From Staphylococcus lugdunensis (GTDB lineage Bacteria > Bacillota > Bacilli > Staphylococcales > Staphylococcaceae), in the NCBI RefSeq assembly GCF_002901705.1, contig NZ_PPPV01000012.1:41580-74181 (forward strand): a stretch of DNA of 32,602 nucleotides. Reading direction: 5' to 3'. Numbering within the stretch: position 1 is the first letter of the stretch; every line of letters starts with the position of its first letter. Below, piece by piece: positions 25,961 through 32,602 of the stretch. The notes under the pieces were generated by a model. It made no database searches and was not told the DNA's origin. It saw only the letters and a list, made by a program, of their open reading frames with translations. A program made the translations under genes and the position numbers.

Positions 25961-27183
25961 CCATAAAACCTGAAGTCGCTTTATTTAAACAGAGAAAAAT
26001 CGCAATTCGCAAGGAAAAAAACTATTATAATAAATTTATATTCAATGGTCACTTTTCAGTTTTTCTATTAATTCTTTTAGGTGCTTTTATCATGGGGTAT
26101 GGACAATGGTTACGCCATATACCACAACACATAGATTATGCACTGATTACAAGCATTATTGTTGCTATCACTTCTATTTTTCCAATTCGTACACTATTGA
26201 AACAAGCGGATGAATTATTTTTATTACCATTTGAACAGCACATGAAAACATATGTGCGTCTAAGTTTAAATTACAGTTTCTATAATCGTATAGCGTTGCA
26301 GTTAATCATTCTAGTGGTACTTTATCCATTATTTTCTAAATTACCACATTTTTCTATTTTAAATTATTTGATTTTTGTAGGAATGGTCTTTTTACATTCT
26401 TACTTAGGATTATATATACGCTGGCAATGGTACTTAGGTCAAAAATCATCTTGGACGATTAACACTCTTTTAGTCATAATTAATATTTTAGGCTATGAAC
26501 TTGTGTTAGGATTAAATAATTATTTAGGGTTACTTCTTACTCTTTTAATAGTAGTTAGCTATATAGTTTTGAAAAAGCAAAATGCGGTATCTTTATTCCC
26601 TTGGGAGAGAATGATTCGTATTGAGCAACGTCATCATACTAATTATTATAAATTTGTTAATATGTTTACTGACGTTAAACATTTAAAAGAGACTGCCGTG
26701 CGTCGTAGATATCTTGATCCATTGTTGGTTACACCAAAAGCTACACGTTTCAATGCTAAAAATATGTATTTATTTCTATTTACACGGAGTTTTGTTAGAG
26801 GAAAAGATGCATTTAATATTATTTTACGATTAATTATTATCGCATTAATCTTAATGATATGGTTAGCGAATCCTTTTGTTACCATTGTCATCGGTTGCTT
26901 ATTTATGTATATTACGTTGTTACAAATGTCTCAATTTTATACGCAACAAGCATATGGCTTATGGCCGCAAGTATGGCCAGTACCCGATACATTTGTAATC
27001 CGAGGATATGAACAGTTTCTTTATCGGTTAATGTTGGTGATTGGTTTGATCTTTTCAATCACCTTTGTGTATCTTTATCCGCAGTTTTTCTTCGGTATCA
27101 TTGTCTTTTTCCTTGTAGGTTGGCTAACAATACGTAGCACTATTAAAAAATTAAAATACCAAGAAACATTATTAAGAGATTGA
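25957..27183 (+). CDS. ecsB: ABC transporter membrane protein EcsB
   Basis: The 408-residue membrane protein has about eight to ten hydrophobic segments, grouped at about 30-80, 110-155, 165-205 and 285-400. A soluble loop lies at about 210-280 (FPWERMIRIEQRHHTNYYKF). It is the permease partner of EcsA and overlaps it by four bases, which implies coupled translation. A bidirectional terminator follows directly. Confidence 0.94.
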   Translation: MTIKPEVALFKQRKIAIRKEKNYYNKFIFNGHFSVFLLILLGAFIMGYGQWLRHIPQHIDYALITSIIVAITSIFPIRTLLKQADELFLLPFEQHMKTYVRLSLNYSFYNRIALQLIILVVLYPLFSKLPHFSILNYLIFVGMVFLHSYLGLYIRWQWYLGQKSSWTINTLLVIINILGYELVLGLNNYLGLLLTLLIVVSYIVLKKQNAVSLFPWERMIRIEQRHHTNYYKFVNMFTDVKHLKETAVRRRYLDPLLVTPKATRFNAKNMYLFLFTRSFVRGKDAFNIILRLIIIALILMIWLANPFVTIVIGCLFMYITLLQMSQFYTQQAYGLWPQVWPVPDTFVIRGYEQFLYRLMLVIGLIFSITFVYLYPQFFFGIIVFFLVGWLTIRSTIKKLKYQETLLRD

Positions 27184-27236
27184 AAAAAAGCATTACTAAG
27201 TACATGGATAAACGTGATACTTAGCAATGCTTTTTT
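27184..27236. terminator. Bidirectional terminator between ecsB and traP
   Basis: AGCATTACTAAGTA (27189-27202) pairs with TACTTAGCAATGCT (27218-27231) with one A-C mismatch on the plus strand (G-U on the minus). It is flanked by an A-run on the left and a T-run on the right. It serves two convergent genes. Confidence 0.88.
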
Positions 27237-27245
27237 AATATTTTA

Positions 27246-27746
27246 TTAATCTTTAACTGGATATAAATAACGCTCAAAGTAGCTAGAATGTTGACTACTT
27301 GCACCAAAAAATTGGCTTAATGCTGATTTAGAAAAATGTTGTTGAAACAATTCTGATGTTTTAAAATCTTCATACGATTGTCTATCGGCAAAACCAAAGT
27401 AAATTTTATAAGTAGTGCCTTCAACTGGCTTTAAAAAGCGATAACTTTTAAATCCTCCAAAAGATGAAAAATCTAATGTTAATTGAGCGAGTTTTTTCTC
27501 TAATTGATAAGCATAGTTTTCTGCAGTAGGGATAAAAATAGCAGAATAAAAATGGTTACTATTTAATTCATTATATGCTGTTATTGTCTCATACGTTGTT
27601 GGATGTTTTAAAATAGAAGGATTAGAAGACTCTTCGATAATAACTGAATTATCAGCAGTAGAGAATACAAATAATTGACGGTCTTCATTGTTAATTCTTA
27701 TTTGATTTAGAAAGCCATATGTGCCATAAGTTGTATATATTTTCAT
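27246..27746 (-). CDS. traP: TRAP / HmoB-like heme-degrading monooxygenase family protein
   Basis: The 166-residue protein starts at the ATG at 27746 with AGGAGG eight bases upstream. An in-frame TTG at 27752 is too close to that site. It contains FGGFKSYRFLKP near 98 and FAD-free ABM-type features (YKIYFGFADRQSYEDF, HSSYFERYLYPVKD). It corresponds to the S. aureus protein called TRAP and to B. subtilis HmoB, which degrades heme. The earlier proposal that TRAP controls agr quorum sensing was not upheld by later work. Its position back to back with the heme synthesis operon favours a heme role. It differs clearly from the S. aureus sequence as I remember it. Confidence 0.88.
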   Translation of the reverse strand: MKIYTTYGTYGFLNQIRINNEDRQLFVFSTADNSVIIEESSNPSILKHPTTYETITAYNELNSNHFYSAIFIPTAENYAYQLEKKLAQLTLDFSSFGGFKSYRFLKPVEGTTYKIYFGFADRQSYEDFKTSELFQQHFSKSALSQFFGASSQHSSYFERYLYPVKD

Positions 27747-27859
27747 GGTCAAAACCTCCTTATTGCCTTTATTATAAGCGTTTTGAGTGTAGATTGCTAG
27801 ATGAATGAATGTATATACGTTACGTTCAATATTTATAGTGTATGTTAAAAATTGTGCTT

Positions 27860-27918
27860 TGTCATTTTTATGACATTTAAGCTCAAAAATATGGTAACAA
27901 ACGACAATATGGTATTAT
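27860..27918 (+). promoter_or_regulatory. hemEHY promoter with an upstream perfect inverted repeat
   Basis: TGGTATTAT (27910-27918) is an extended -10 box about 36 bases before the start codon. Upstream, TGTCAT (27860-27865) and ATGACA (27870-27875) form a perfect inverted repeat with a four-base spacer. It is in the shared 207-base gap between traP and hemE. No -35 consensus is seen, which suits an activator or repressor site. Confidence 0.5.
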
Positions 27919-27953
27919 TGAAAAGAATGATTTAAGTATAGGGGGACGTTTAG

Positions 27954-28988
27954 GTGCATAATAAAAATAATGCAATACTTAATACAATTAAGGGTGAAAA
28001 AGCAACACACACACCTGTATGGTTTATGCGCCAAGCTGGTCGTTCTCAACCAGAATATCGCAAATTAAAGGAAAAATATTCATTGTTTGAAATTACACAT
28101 CAACCAGAACTATGTGCTTATGTTACACATTTACCAGTAGATAATTATCAAACAGATGCAGCTATATTATATAAAGATATCATGACACCGTTAAAGCCTA
28201 TAGGTGTAGATGTTGAAATTAAGTCAGGTATAGGGCCGGTTATTCATAATCCGATCCAATCGGTTAATGATGTAGACAAATTAACACAGATTGATCCTAA
28301 AAGAGATGTTCCATATGTTCTTGATACAATTAAGTTGTTAACTCAAGAAAAATTAAATGTGCCACTGATAGGATTTACTGGGGCACCGTTCACGCTAGCT
28401 TCTTATATGATTGAAGGTGGGCCCTCAAAAAATTACACATTTACGAAAGCTATGATGTATCGAGATGAAGCAACTTGGTTTGCGCTAATGAATCATCTTG
28501 TATCTATTTCTATAGATTACGTTGTTGCGCAAGTTGAAGCAGGCGCTGAATTGATTCAAATTTTCGATTCATGGGTTGGGGCATTAAATGTACAGGATTA
28601 TAAATACTACATCAAACCAGCAATGCAGAAATTAATATCTGGAATTAAAGAGAAACATGATGTGCCCATTATACTTTTCGGAGTAGGTGCGAGCCATTTG
28701 ATTGACGAATGGAATGACTTGCCGATTGATGTTTTAGGTTTAGATTGGAGAATATCTATTATACAAGCTCAGAGCATGGGTATAAGTAAAACATTACAAG
28801 GTAATTTAGATCCAGCATTATTATTAGCTCCATGGCCTGTGATTGAAGAAAGACTTAAAAATATTTTGGATCAAGGATTGATGTATGGTAAGCATATTTT
28901 CAATTTAGGTCATGGTGTATTTCCAGAAGTAAACCCGGATACATTAAAACGCGTTAGTCAATTTGTTCATGACTACACAAAAAGATAA
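27954..28988 (+). CDS. hemE: Uroporphyrinogen decarboxylase
   Basis: HemE converts uroporphyrinogen III to coproporphyrinogen III. The 344-residue protein starts with GTG, and GGGGGAC lies six bases upstream. The N-terminal signature [16 protein letters not shown] (21-36) holds the substrate-binding arginines. [17 protein letters not shown] near 138 and GNLDPALL near 280 are further family motifs. It is the first gene of hemE-hemH-hemY. Confidence 0.97.
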   Translation: MHNKNNAILNTIKGEKATHTPVWFMRQAGRSQPEYRKLKEKYSLFEITHQPELCAYVTHLPVDNYQTDAAILYKDIMTPLKPIGVDVEIKSGIGPVIHNPIQSVNDVDKLTQIDPKRDVPYVLDTIKLLTQEKLNVPLIGFTGAPFTLASYMIEGGPSKNYTFTKAMMYRDEATWFALMNHLVSISIDYVVAQVEAGAELIQIFDSWVGALNVQDYKYYIKPAMQKLISGIKEKHDVPIILFGVGASHLIDEWNDLPIDVLGLDWRISIIQAQSMGISKTLQGNLDPALLLAPWPVIEERLKNILDQGLMYGKHIFNLGHGVFPEVNPDTLKRVSQFVHDYTKR

Positions 28989-29015
28989 ATATATTCAACA
29001 AAGGTAGGTATTAAA

Positions 29016-29939
29016 ATGTCTAAAAAAGTAGGTCTATTGGTAATGGCTTATGGTACACCTAATGATGAAAGTGAAATTGAAGATTATTACACTGATATTC
29101 GCCATGGTAAACGCCCAAGTGATGCTGAACTTCAGGATTTAAAAGATAGATATGAATTTATAGGTGGCTTATCACCATTAGCAAAAACAACCAATAAACA
29201 AGCTGAAGCAATTAAAGAAGCATTAAATCTGGCATATCAAAATGTTGACTTTGAAGTCTATCTTGGATTAAAACATATATCACCATATATTGAAGAGGCT
29301 GTTGAACAAATGCATCAAGATGGGATAACTGAAGCGGTAACAGTCGTATTGGCGCCTCATTATTCTAGTTTTTCAGTAGGATCATATAATCAAAGAGCAA
29401 AAGAAGAAGCTGATAAATTTAATATTCAATTACATCACGTAGAACATTATTATCAGCAACCTAAATTTTTACAATATTGGACTGAAAAAATTAATGAAAC
29501 TTTAGCCAATATTCCAGAAAGCGAACATGATGATACTGTGCTTGTAGTATCTGCACATAGTTTACCTAAAGGACTGATTGAGCGCAATAATGATCCTTAT
29601 CCTCAAGAATTAACTGATACGATGAATCAATTACAAATACAATCTGCTATTCAACATGTGGCACAAGGGTGGCAATCAGAAGGGAACACGGGTACACCTT
29701 GGCTTGGACCAGATGTGCAAGACTTAACACGTGAATTATATGAAGCACATCACTATAAACATTTTATTTACGCACCAGTTGGTTTTGTTTGTGAACATTT
29801 AGAAGTTTTATACGATAATGATTACGAATGTAAAGTTGTATGTGATGACATTGGTGCAACATATCATCGTCCGGTAATGCCGAACGTGGATCCATTATTT
29901 ATTGGTGCCATTGTTGATGAAATTCAATCAATATTTTAA
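29016..29939 (+). CDS. hemH: Coproporphyrin ferrochelatase (CpfC)
   Basis: The 307-residue enzyme inserts iron into coproporphyrin III in the Gram-positive coproporphyrin branch of heme synthesis. GLLVMAYGTP at the N-terminus, the iron-related histidine in VVSAHSLPKGLIERNNDPYP near 182 (seen as VVSAHSLPKGLIERN), and the glutamate in CEHLEVLYDND near 264 are family motifs. AAAGGTAGG precedes the ATG. It lies 27 bases after hemE. Confidence 0.97.
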   Translation: MSKKVGLLVMAYGTPNDESEIEDYYTDIRHGKRPSDAELQDLKDRYEFIGGLSPLAKTTNKQAEAIKEALNLAYQNVDFEVYLGLKHISPYIEEAVEQMHQDGITEAVTVVLAPHYSSFSVGSYNQRAKEEADKFNIQLHHVEHYYQQPKFLQYWTEKINETLANIPESEHDDTVLVVSAHSLPKGLIERNNDPYPQELTDTMNQLQIQSAIQHVAQGWQSEGNTGTPWLGPDVQDLTRELYEAHHYKHFIYAPVGFVCEHLEVLYDNDYECKVVCDDIGATYHRPVMPNVDPLFIGAIVDEIQSIF

Positions 29940-29957
29940 AAGGAAGCGTGAAATGCA

Positions 29958-31355
29958 GTGAGCAAAAAAATTGCGATAGTTGGAGCGGGAATTACTGGAT
30001 TATCAAGTGCATATTATTTAAATAAGCAAGACGCCGATTTAGATATCACTGTTTTTGAAGCAGCAAATCGTCCTGGGGGGAAAATTCAAACCTATCGTCA
30101 AGATGGTTATACGATTGAGCTGGGTCCTGAATCATATTTAGGACGCAAAACAATAATGACAGATATCGCACATGAAATCGGGCTTGGACAAGACTTAATT
30201 ACTAACAGAACAGGGAAGTCTTATATTTTTGCCAAGAATAAGTTATACCCAATTCCTGGTGGGGCAATTATGGGGATTCCAACAGATATAAAACCATTTA
30301 TTAAGACAAAATTAATCTCTCCGTTGGGCAAACTACGTGCAGGTTTAGATTTATTTAAAAAACCAATTATCATGCCAAATAACGATATTTCAGTCGGCCA
30401 GTTTTTTAGACAGCGTTTAGGAGATGAAGTACTTGAACATCTTATTGAACCATTAATTGGCGGAATTTATGGTACAGATATAGATCGATTAAGTCTAATG
30501 AGTACATTTCCTGAATTTAAAGAGCGGGAAGAACAATATGGCAGTTTAATTAAAGGTATGAAATATGAAAAAGAGCAACGTATCAAGAAAAGAGAATTAT
30601 ATCCTGGATCGCCCAAAGGACAATTTAAACAATTTAGACATGGTTTGAGTTCGTTTATTGAAGCATTGGCTGATTTTATTAAACAAAAAGGCGTAAAAAT
30701 TGAATACCATACACCTATTAAAGATATTTTAGTGTCACAAAAAAGTTATCAACTTATTACAGAAGAAAATAAAGTTGATTTTGATGCAATTATTGTGACT
30801 ACACCTCATCAGACCTTCATGAACTGGTTTAGTCATGATCCGGCATTTGATTACTTTAAGCATATGGATGCTACATCAGTAGCTACAATTGTCATGGCCT
30901 TTGATGAGTCCAATATTGAAAATACCTATGATGGAACTGGATTTGTAATAGCTAGAACCAGTGACACGCACATTACGGCTTGTACATGGACCTCAAAAAA
31001 ATGGCCTTTCACTACGCCAGAAGGCAAAGTGTTAATACGTGCTTACATTGGAAAACCTGGTGATACAGTAGTAGCTGACCATACCGATGATGAGTTAGTG
31101 TCAATGGCACGGAAAGATTTGACAAAAATGATGACATTTAAAGGAGAACCAGATTTTACAATTGTTAATCGTTTAGAAAAAAGTATGCCACAGTACCATG
31201 TTGGACATATAAAAAATATTCATGAAATTCAATCGCATATTAAACGAACATACCCGAGATTGCGTATTACCGGTGCACCATTTGAAGCAGTAGGACTTCC
31301 AGACTGCATATCACAAGCGAAAAAAGCTGCTGATGAAATATATCATGAATTATAA
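29958..31355 (+). CDS. hemY: Coproporphyrinogen III oxidase, HemY/CgoX type
   Basis: The 465-residue flavoprotein oxidises coproporphyrinogen III to coproporphyrin III, the substrate of the preceding ferrochelatase. An N-terminal FAD-binding motif is visible (IVGAGITGLSSAYYL, about 6-20), then RPGGKIQTYRQDGYTIELGPES, seen as FEAANRPGGKIQTY. The C-terminus has the second FAD-contact motif (GLPDCISQAKKAADEI). Translation starts at GTG, 19 bases after hemH, with AAAGGAAG upstream. It is also called hemG in S. aureus. Confidence 0.96.
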   Translation: MSKKIAIVGAGITGLSSAYYLNKQDADLDITVFEAANRPGGKIQTYRQDGYTIELGPESYLGRKTIMTDIAHEIGLGQDLITNRTGKSYIFAKNKLYPIPGGAIMGIPTDIKPFIKTKLISPLGKLRAGLDLFKKPIIMPNNDISVGQFFRQRLGDEVLEHLIEPLIGGIYGTDIDRLSLMSTFPEFKEREEQYGSLIKGMKYEKEQRIKKRELYPGSPKGQFKQFRHGLSSFIEALADFIKQKGVKIEYHTPIKDILVSQKSYQLITEENKVDFDAIIVTTPHQTFMNWFSHDPAFDYFKHMDATSVATIVMAFDESNIENTYDGTGFVIARTSDTHITACTWTSKKWPFTTPEGKVLIRAYIGKPGDTVVADHTDDELVSMARKDLTKMMTFKGEPDFTIVNRLEKSMPQYHVGHIKNIHEIQSHIKRTYPRLRITGAPFEAVGLPDCISQAKKAADEIYHEL

Positions 31356-31361
31356 ACAAAT

Positions 31362-31406
31362 CTCAACCACTTATAAGAGTAGATCGTGCCCTTTGAGTGG
31401 TTTTGA
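31362..31406 (+). terminator. Possible terminator of the hem operon
   Basis: AACCACT (31365-31371) pairs with AGTGGTT (31396-31402) around a long loop, followed by TTGATTT. It is weaker than the other terminators in the window. Confidence 0.5.
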
Positions 31407-31447
31407 TTTACAATAAACCTAATTAATATGAAAGAAGGGGAAATGTT

Positions 31448-32002
31448 ATGACAGATGTTATTATCATCCATTCAATTCATGGAAATGCAAAAAATCATTG
31501 GTATGAATGGTTAAAACATAACTTAACTTTAGAAGGTTATTATGTTCAATTGTTTAATTTACATTCATCTGACAATACGAATATTAATAATTGGCTAACT
31601 GAAATGAATGCCCAGTTAGAAGTTAGACAAAAAGATACATACTTTGTCACACATGGATTCGGTTCAATCGCTGCATTAATATATATAGAGCAGCTTGATC
31701 AACAAATAGAAGGTTTCTTTAGTATTTCCGGATTTAAAGAAGATGCGCAAGACATTGATGAAAATATCAATTTAGAAGGTATTCATATTGATTACGAAAA
31801 TGTAAAGTCAAAAGTAGATCACTTTTATGGCTTGACGTCTAAGGATGACAGATATGTTTCATATCAAGAAACAAAAAAACTTATGGATACATTAGGAGGC
31901 CATTTAAAAATTGTAGAACACGGTGGTCACTTTTTAGAAGAAGAGGGCTTTACTACATTTACAGCACTTCAAAACAAAATGCAAGGGTATATGACACGAT
32001 AA
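31448..32002 (+). CDS. RBBP9/YdeN-like alpha/beta-hydrolase fold protein without nucleophile serine
   Basis: The 184-residue protein has the family's opening (VIIIHSIHGNAKNHWYEWLK, residues 4-23) and ending (IVEHGGHFLEEEGF, 155-168). Active members use Ser-Asp-His, with the serine in GHSxG. Here the elbow reads T68-H69-G70-F71-G72, with glycine at the serine position. Candidate acid residues (D133/D134) and His161 remain. It is therefore likely catalytically dead or uses a different residue. AGAAGGGGA provides the ribosome binding site. It lies 92 bases after hemY, beyond a weak terminator, so co-expression is possible. Confidence 0.82.
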   Translation: MTDVIIIHSIHGNAKNHWYEWLKHNLTLEGYYVQLFNLHSSDNTNINNWLTEMNAQLEVRQKDTYFVTHGFGSIAALIYIEQLDQQIEGFFSISGFKEDAQDIDENINLEGIHIDYENVKSKVDHFYGLTSKDDRYVSYQETKKLMDTLGGHLKIVEHGGHFLEEEGFTTFTALQNKMQGYMTR

Positions 32003-32074
32003 ATTGTCATAATGTTGGAAGAAGTGACTGTTTTGGTAATGATAAACTAAACGCTTTCTCACGAACTTAATTAT

Positions 32075-32132
32075 ACAGTTAGAAAAGTCACTTAGTATCA
32101 AAAGTTTCCCTTTTCTAACTGTGGTTTGTTTT
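32075..32132 (+). terminator. Terminator after the hydrolase-like gene
   Basis: ACAGTTAGAAAAG (32075-32087) pairs perfectly with CTTTTCTAACTGT (32110-32122), followed by GGTTTGTTTTT. The 348-base gap 32003-32350 otherwise shows only the promoter of the right tRNA cluster. Confidence 0.85.
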
Positions 32133-32281
32133 TACACAAATTACTTCTGTTAATATATTGACTATTTTTAGGCTACTGTATATACTGATTAAGTACTTGA
32201 GAAAAACAGACTATTTTCTCAGTATGTCAAATCATTTTTAACCCTTAATAAAGTAAATGTAAAAATTTGCTAAAATTGATA

Positions 32282-32309
32282 TTGACATTTACTAAGTGAA
32301 AATGATACC
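32282..32309 (+). promoter_or_regulatory. Promoter of the right tRNA cluster
   Basis: TTGACA (32282-32287) is a perfect -35 box. GATACC (32304-32309), 16 bases later, is a reasonable -10 box. It is about 40 bases upstream of tRNA-fMet. Confidence 0.65.
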
Positions 32310-32350
32310 ATATTTAAGTGGTCAAATTAGAGAAATTAATTTTTTATTGC

Positions 32351-32424
<74 letters not shown>

Positions 32425-32440
32425 TACATAGCATTTAGTA

Positions 32441-32516
32441 GGTCTCGTAGTGTAGCGGTTAACACGCCTGCCTGTCACGCAGGAGATCGCGGGTTCGATT
32501 CCCGTCGAGACCGCCA
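32441..32516 (+). tRNA. tRNA-Asp (GTC)
   Basis: The acceptor GGTCTCG (32441-32447) pairs with CGAGACC (32506-32512), followed by G513 and an encoded CCA (32514-32516). The anticodon stem CCTGC/GCAGG holds loop CTGTCAC, so the anticodon is GTC. Confidence 0.96.
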
Positions 32517-32551
32517 TTTTAAAATTATATATTGTAAGACTTATAATAATT

Positions 32552-32602
32552 GGAGGAATACCCAAGTCCGGCTGAAGGGATCGGTCTTGAAAACCGACAG
32601 GG
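32552..32602 (+). tRNA. tRNA-Ser (TGA), truncated by the window end
   Basis: The sequence GGAGGAATACCCAAG, the D-arm and an anticodon loop CTTGAAA (anticodon TGA at 32588-32590) identify tRNA-Ser. The variable arm, T-arm and 3' acceptor strand lie beyond the window. Confidence 0.92.

Noticed and set aside
26646..26891. 81-codon minus-strand frame within ecsB
   Set aside because: It is a shadow of a clear membrane protein gene.

Overview
The window looks like a chromosomal segment of a Staphylococcus species. It is AT-rich and has strong GGAGG-type ribosome binding sites. Its gene order matches what I recall from S. aureus: glnPQ - queG - trmL - fumC - airSR - xdrA - yheB/yheA - yhaO/yhaN/yhaM - prsA - hit - ecsAB - traP - hemEH/hemY. 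Several proteins, notably the UPF0754 membrane protein and TRAP, differ clearly from the S. aureus versions as I remember them. I therefore favour a relative of S. aureus over S. aureus itself, and I cannot name the species from sequence alone.

Layout. 1-645: the 3' end of a tRNA cluster (Tyr, Trp, His, Gln, Cys, Gly, Leu) and its terminator. The Gly gene has the D-loop and T-loop changes of a cell-wall (non-proteinogenic) tRNA-Gly. 646-1222: a gene-poor stretch with what look like decayed coding fragments. 1223-4603: an orphan EIIC-type membrane protein, then a glutamine-type ABC transporter whose ATPase gene carries a -1 frameshift. 5076-7650: queG and trmL (both act on tRNA position 34), a NagB-like protein without its catalytic motifs, and a small charged protein. 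7824-10633: a small membrane protein, fumC (with a promoter and a cre-like box) and a convergent RluA-type pseudouridine synthase. 10801-13218: the redox two-component system AirSR and the regulator XdrA. 13432-20196: yheB, yheA and the yhaO-yhaN-yhaM nuclease cluster. 20492-24596: an amidohydrolase, then prsA, a DUF3267-like membrane protein and a YtxH protein on the minus strand. 24669-27183: hit diverging from ecsAB. 27246-32002: traP diverging from hemE-hemH-hemY, followed by a RBBP9/YdeN-like protein that lacks the nucleophile serine. 32351-32602: the start of another tRNA cluster (fMet, Asp, truncated Ser).

Themes. The genes are mostly core housekeeping functions: tRNA and rRNA modification, TCA cycle, heme synthesis and turnover, protein export and folding (prsA, ecsAB), redox sensing (airSR) and DNA/RNA nucleases (yhaO/N/M). 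No prophage, intact insertion sequence or CRISPR array is visible.

The most unusual items are: a three-copy intergenic element (4644, 21837, 24047) with two hairpins whose stem bases change in compensating ways; the atypical tRNA-Gly; the glnQ frameshift; two proteins that keep an enzyme fold signature but have lost catalytic residues; and symmetrical repeats around the prsA and hemE promoters.
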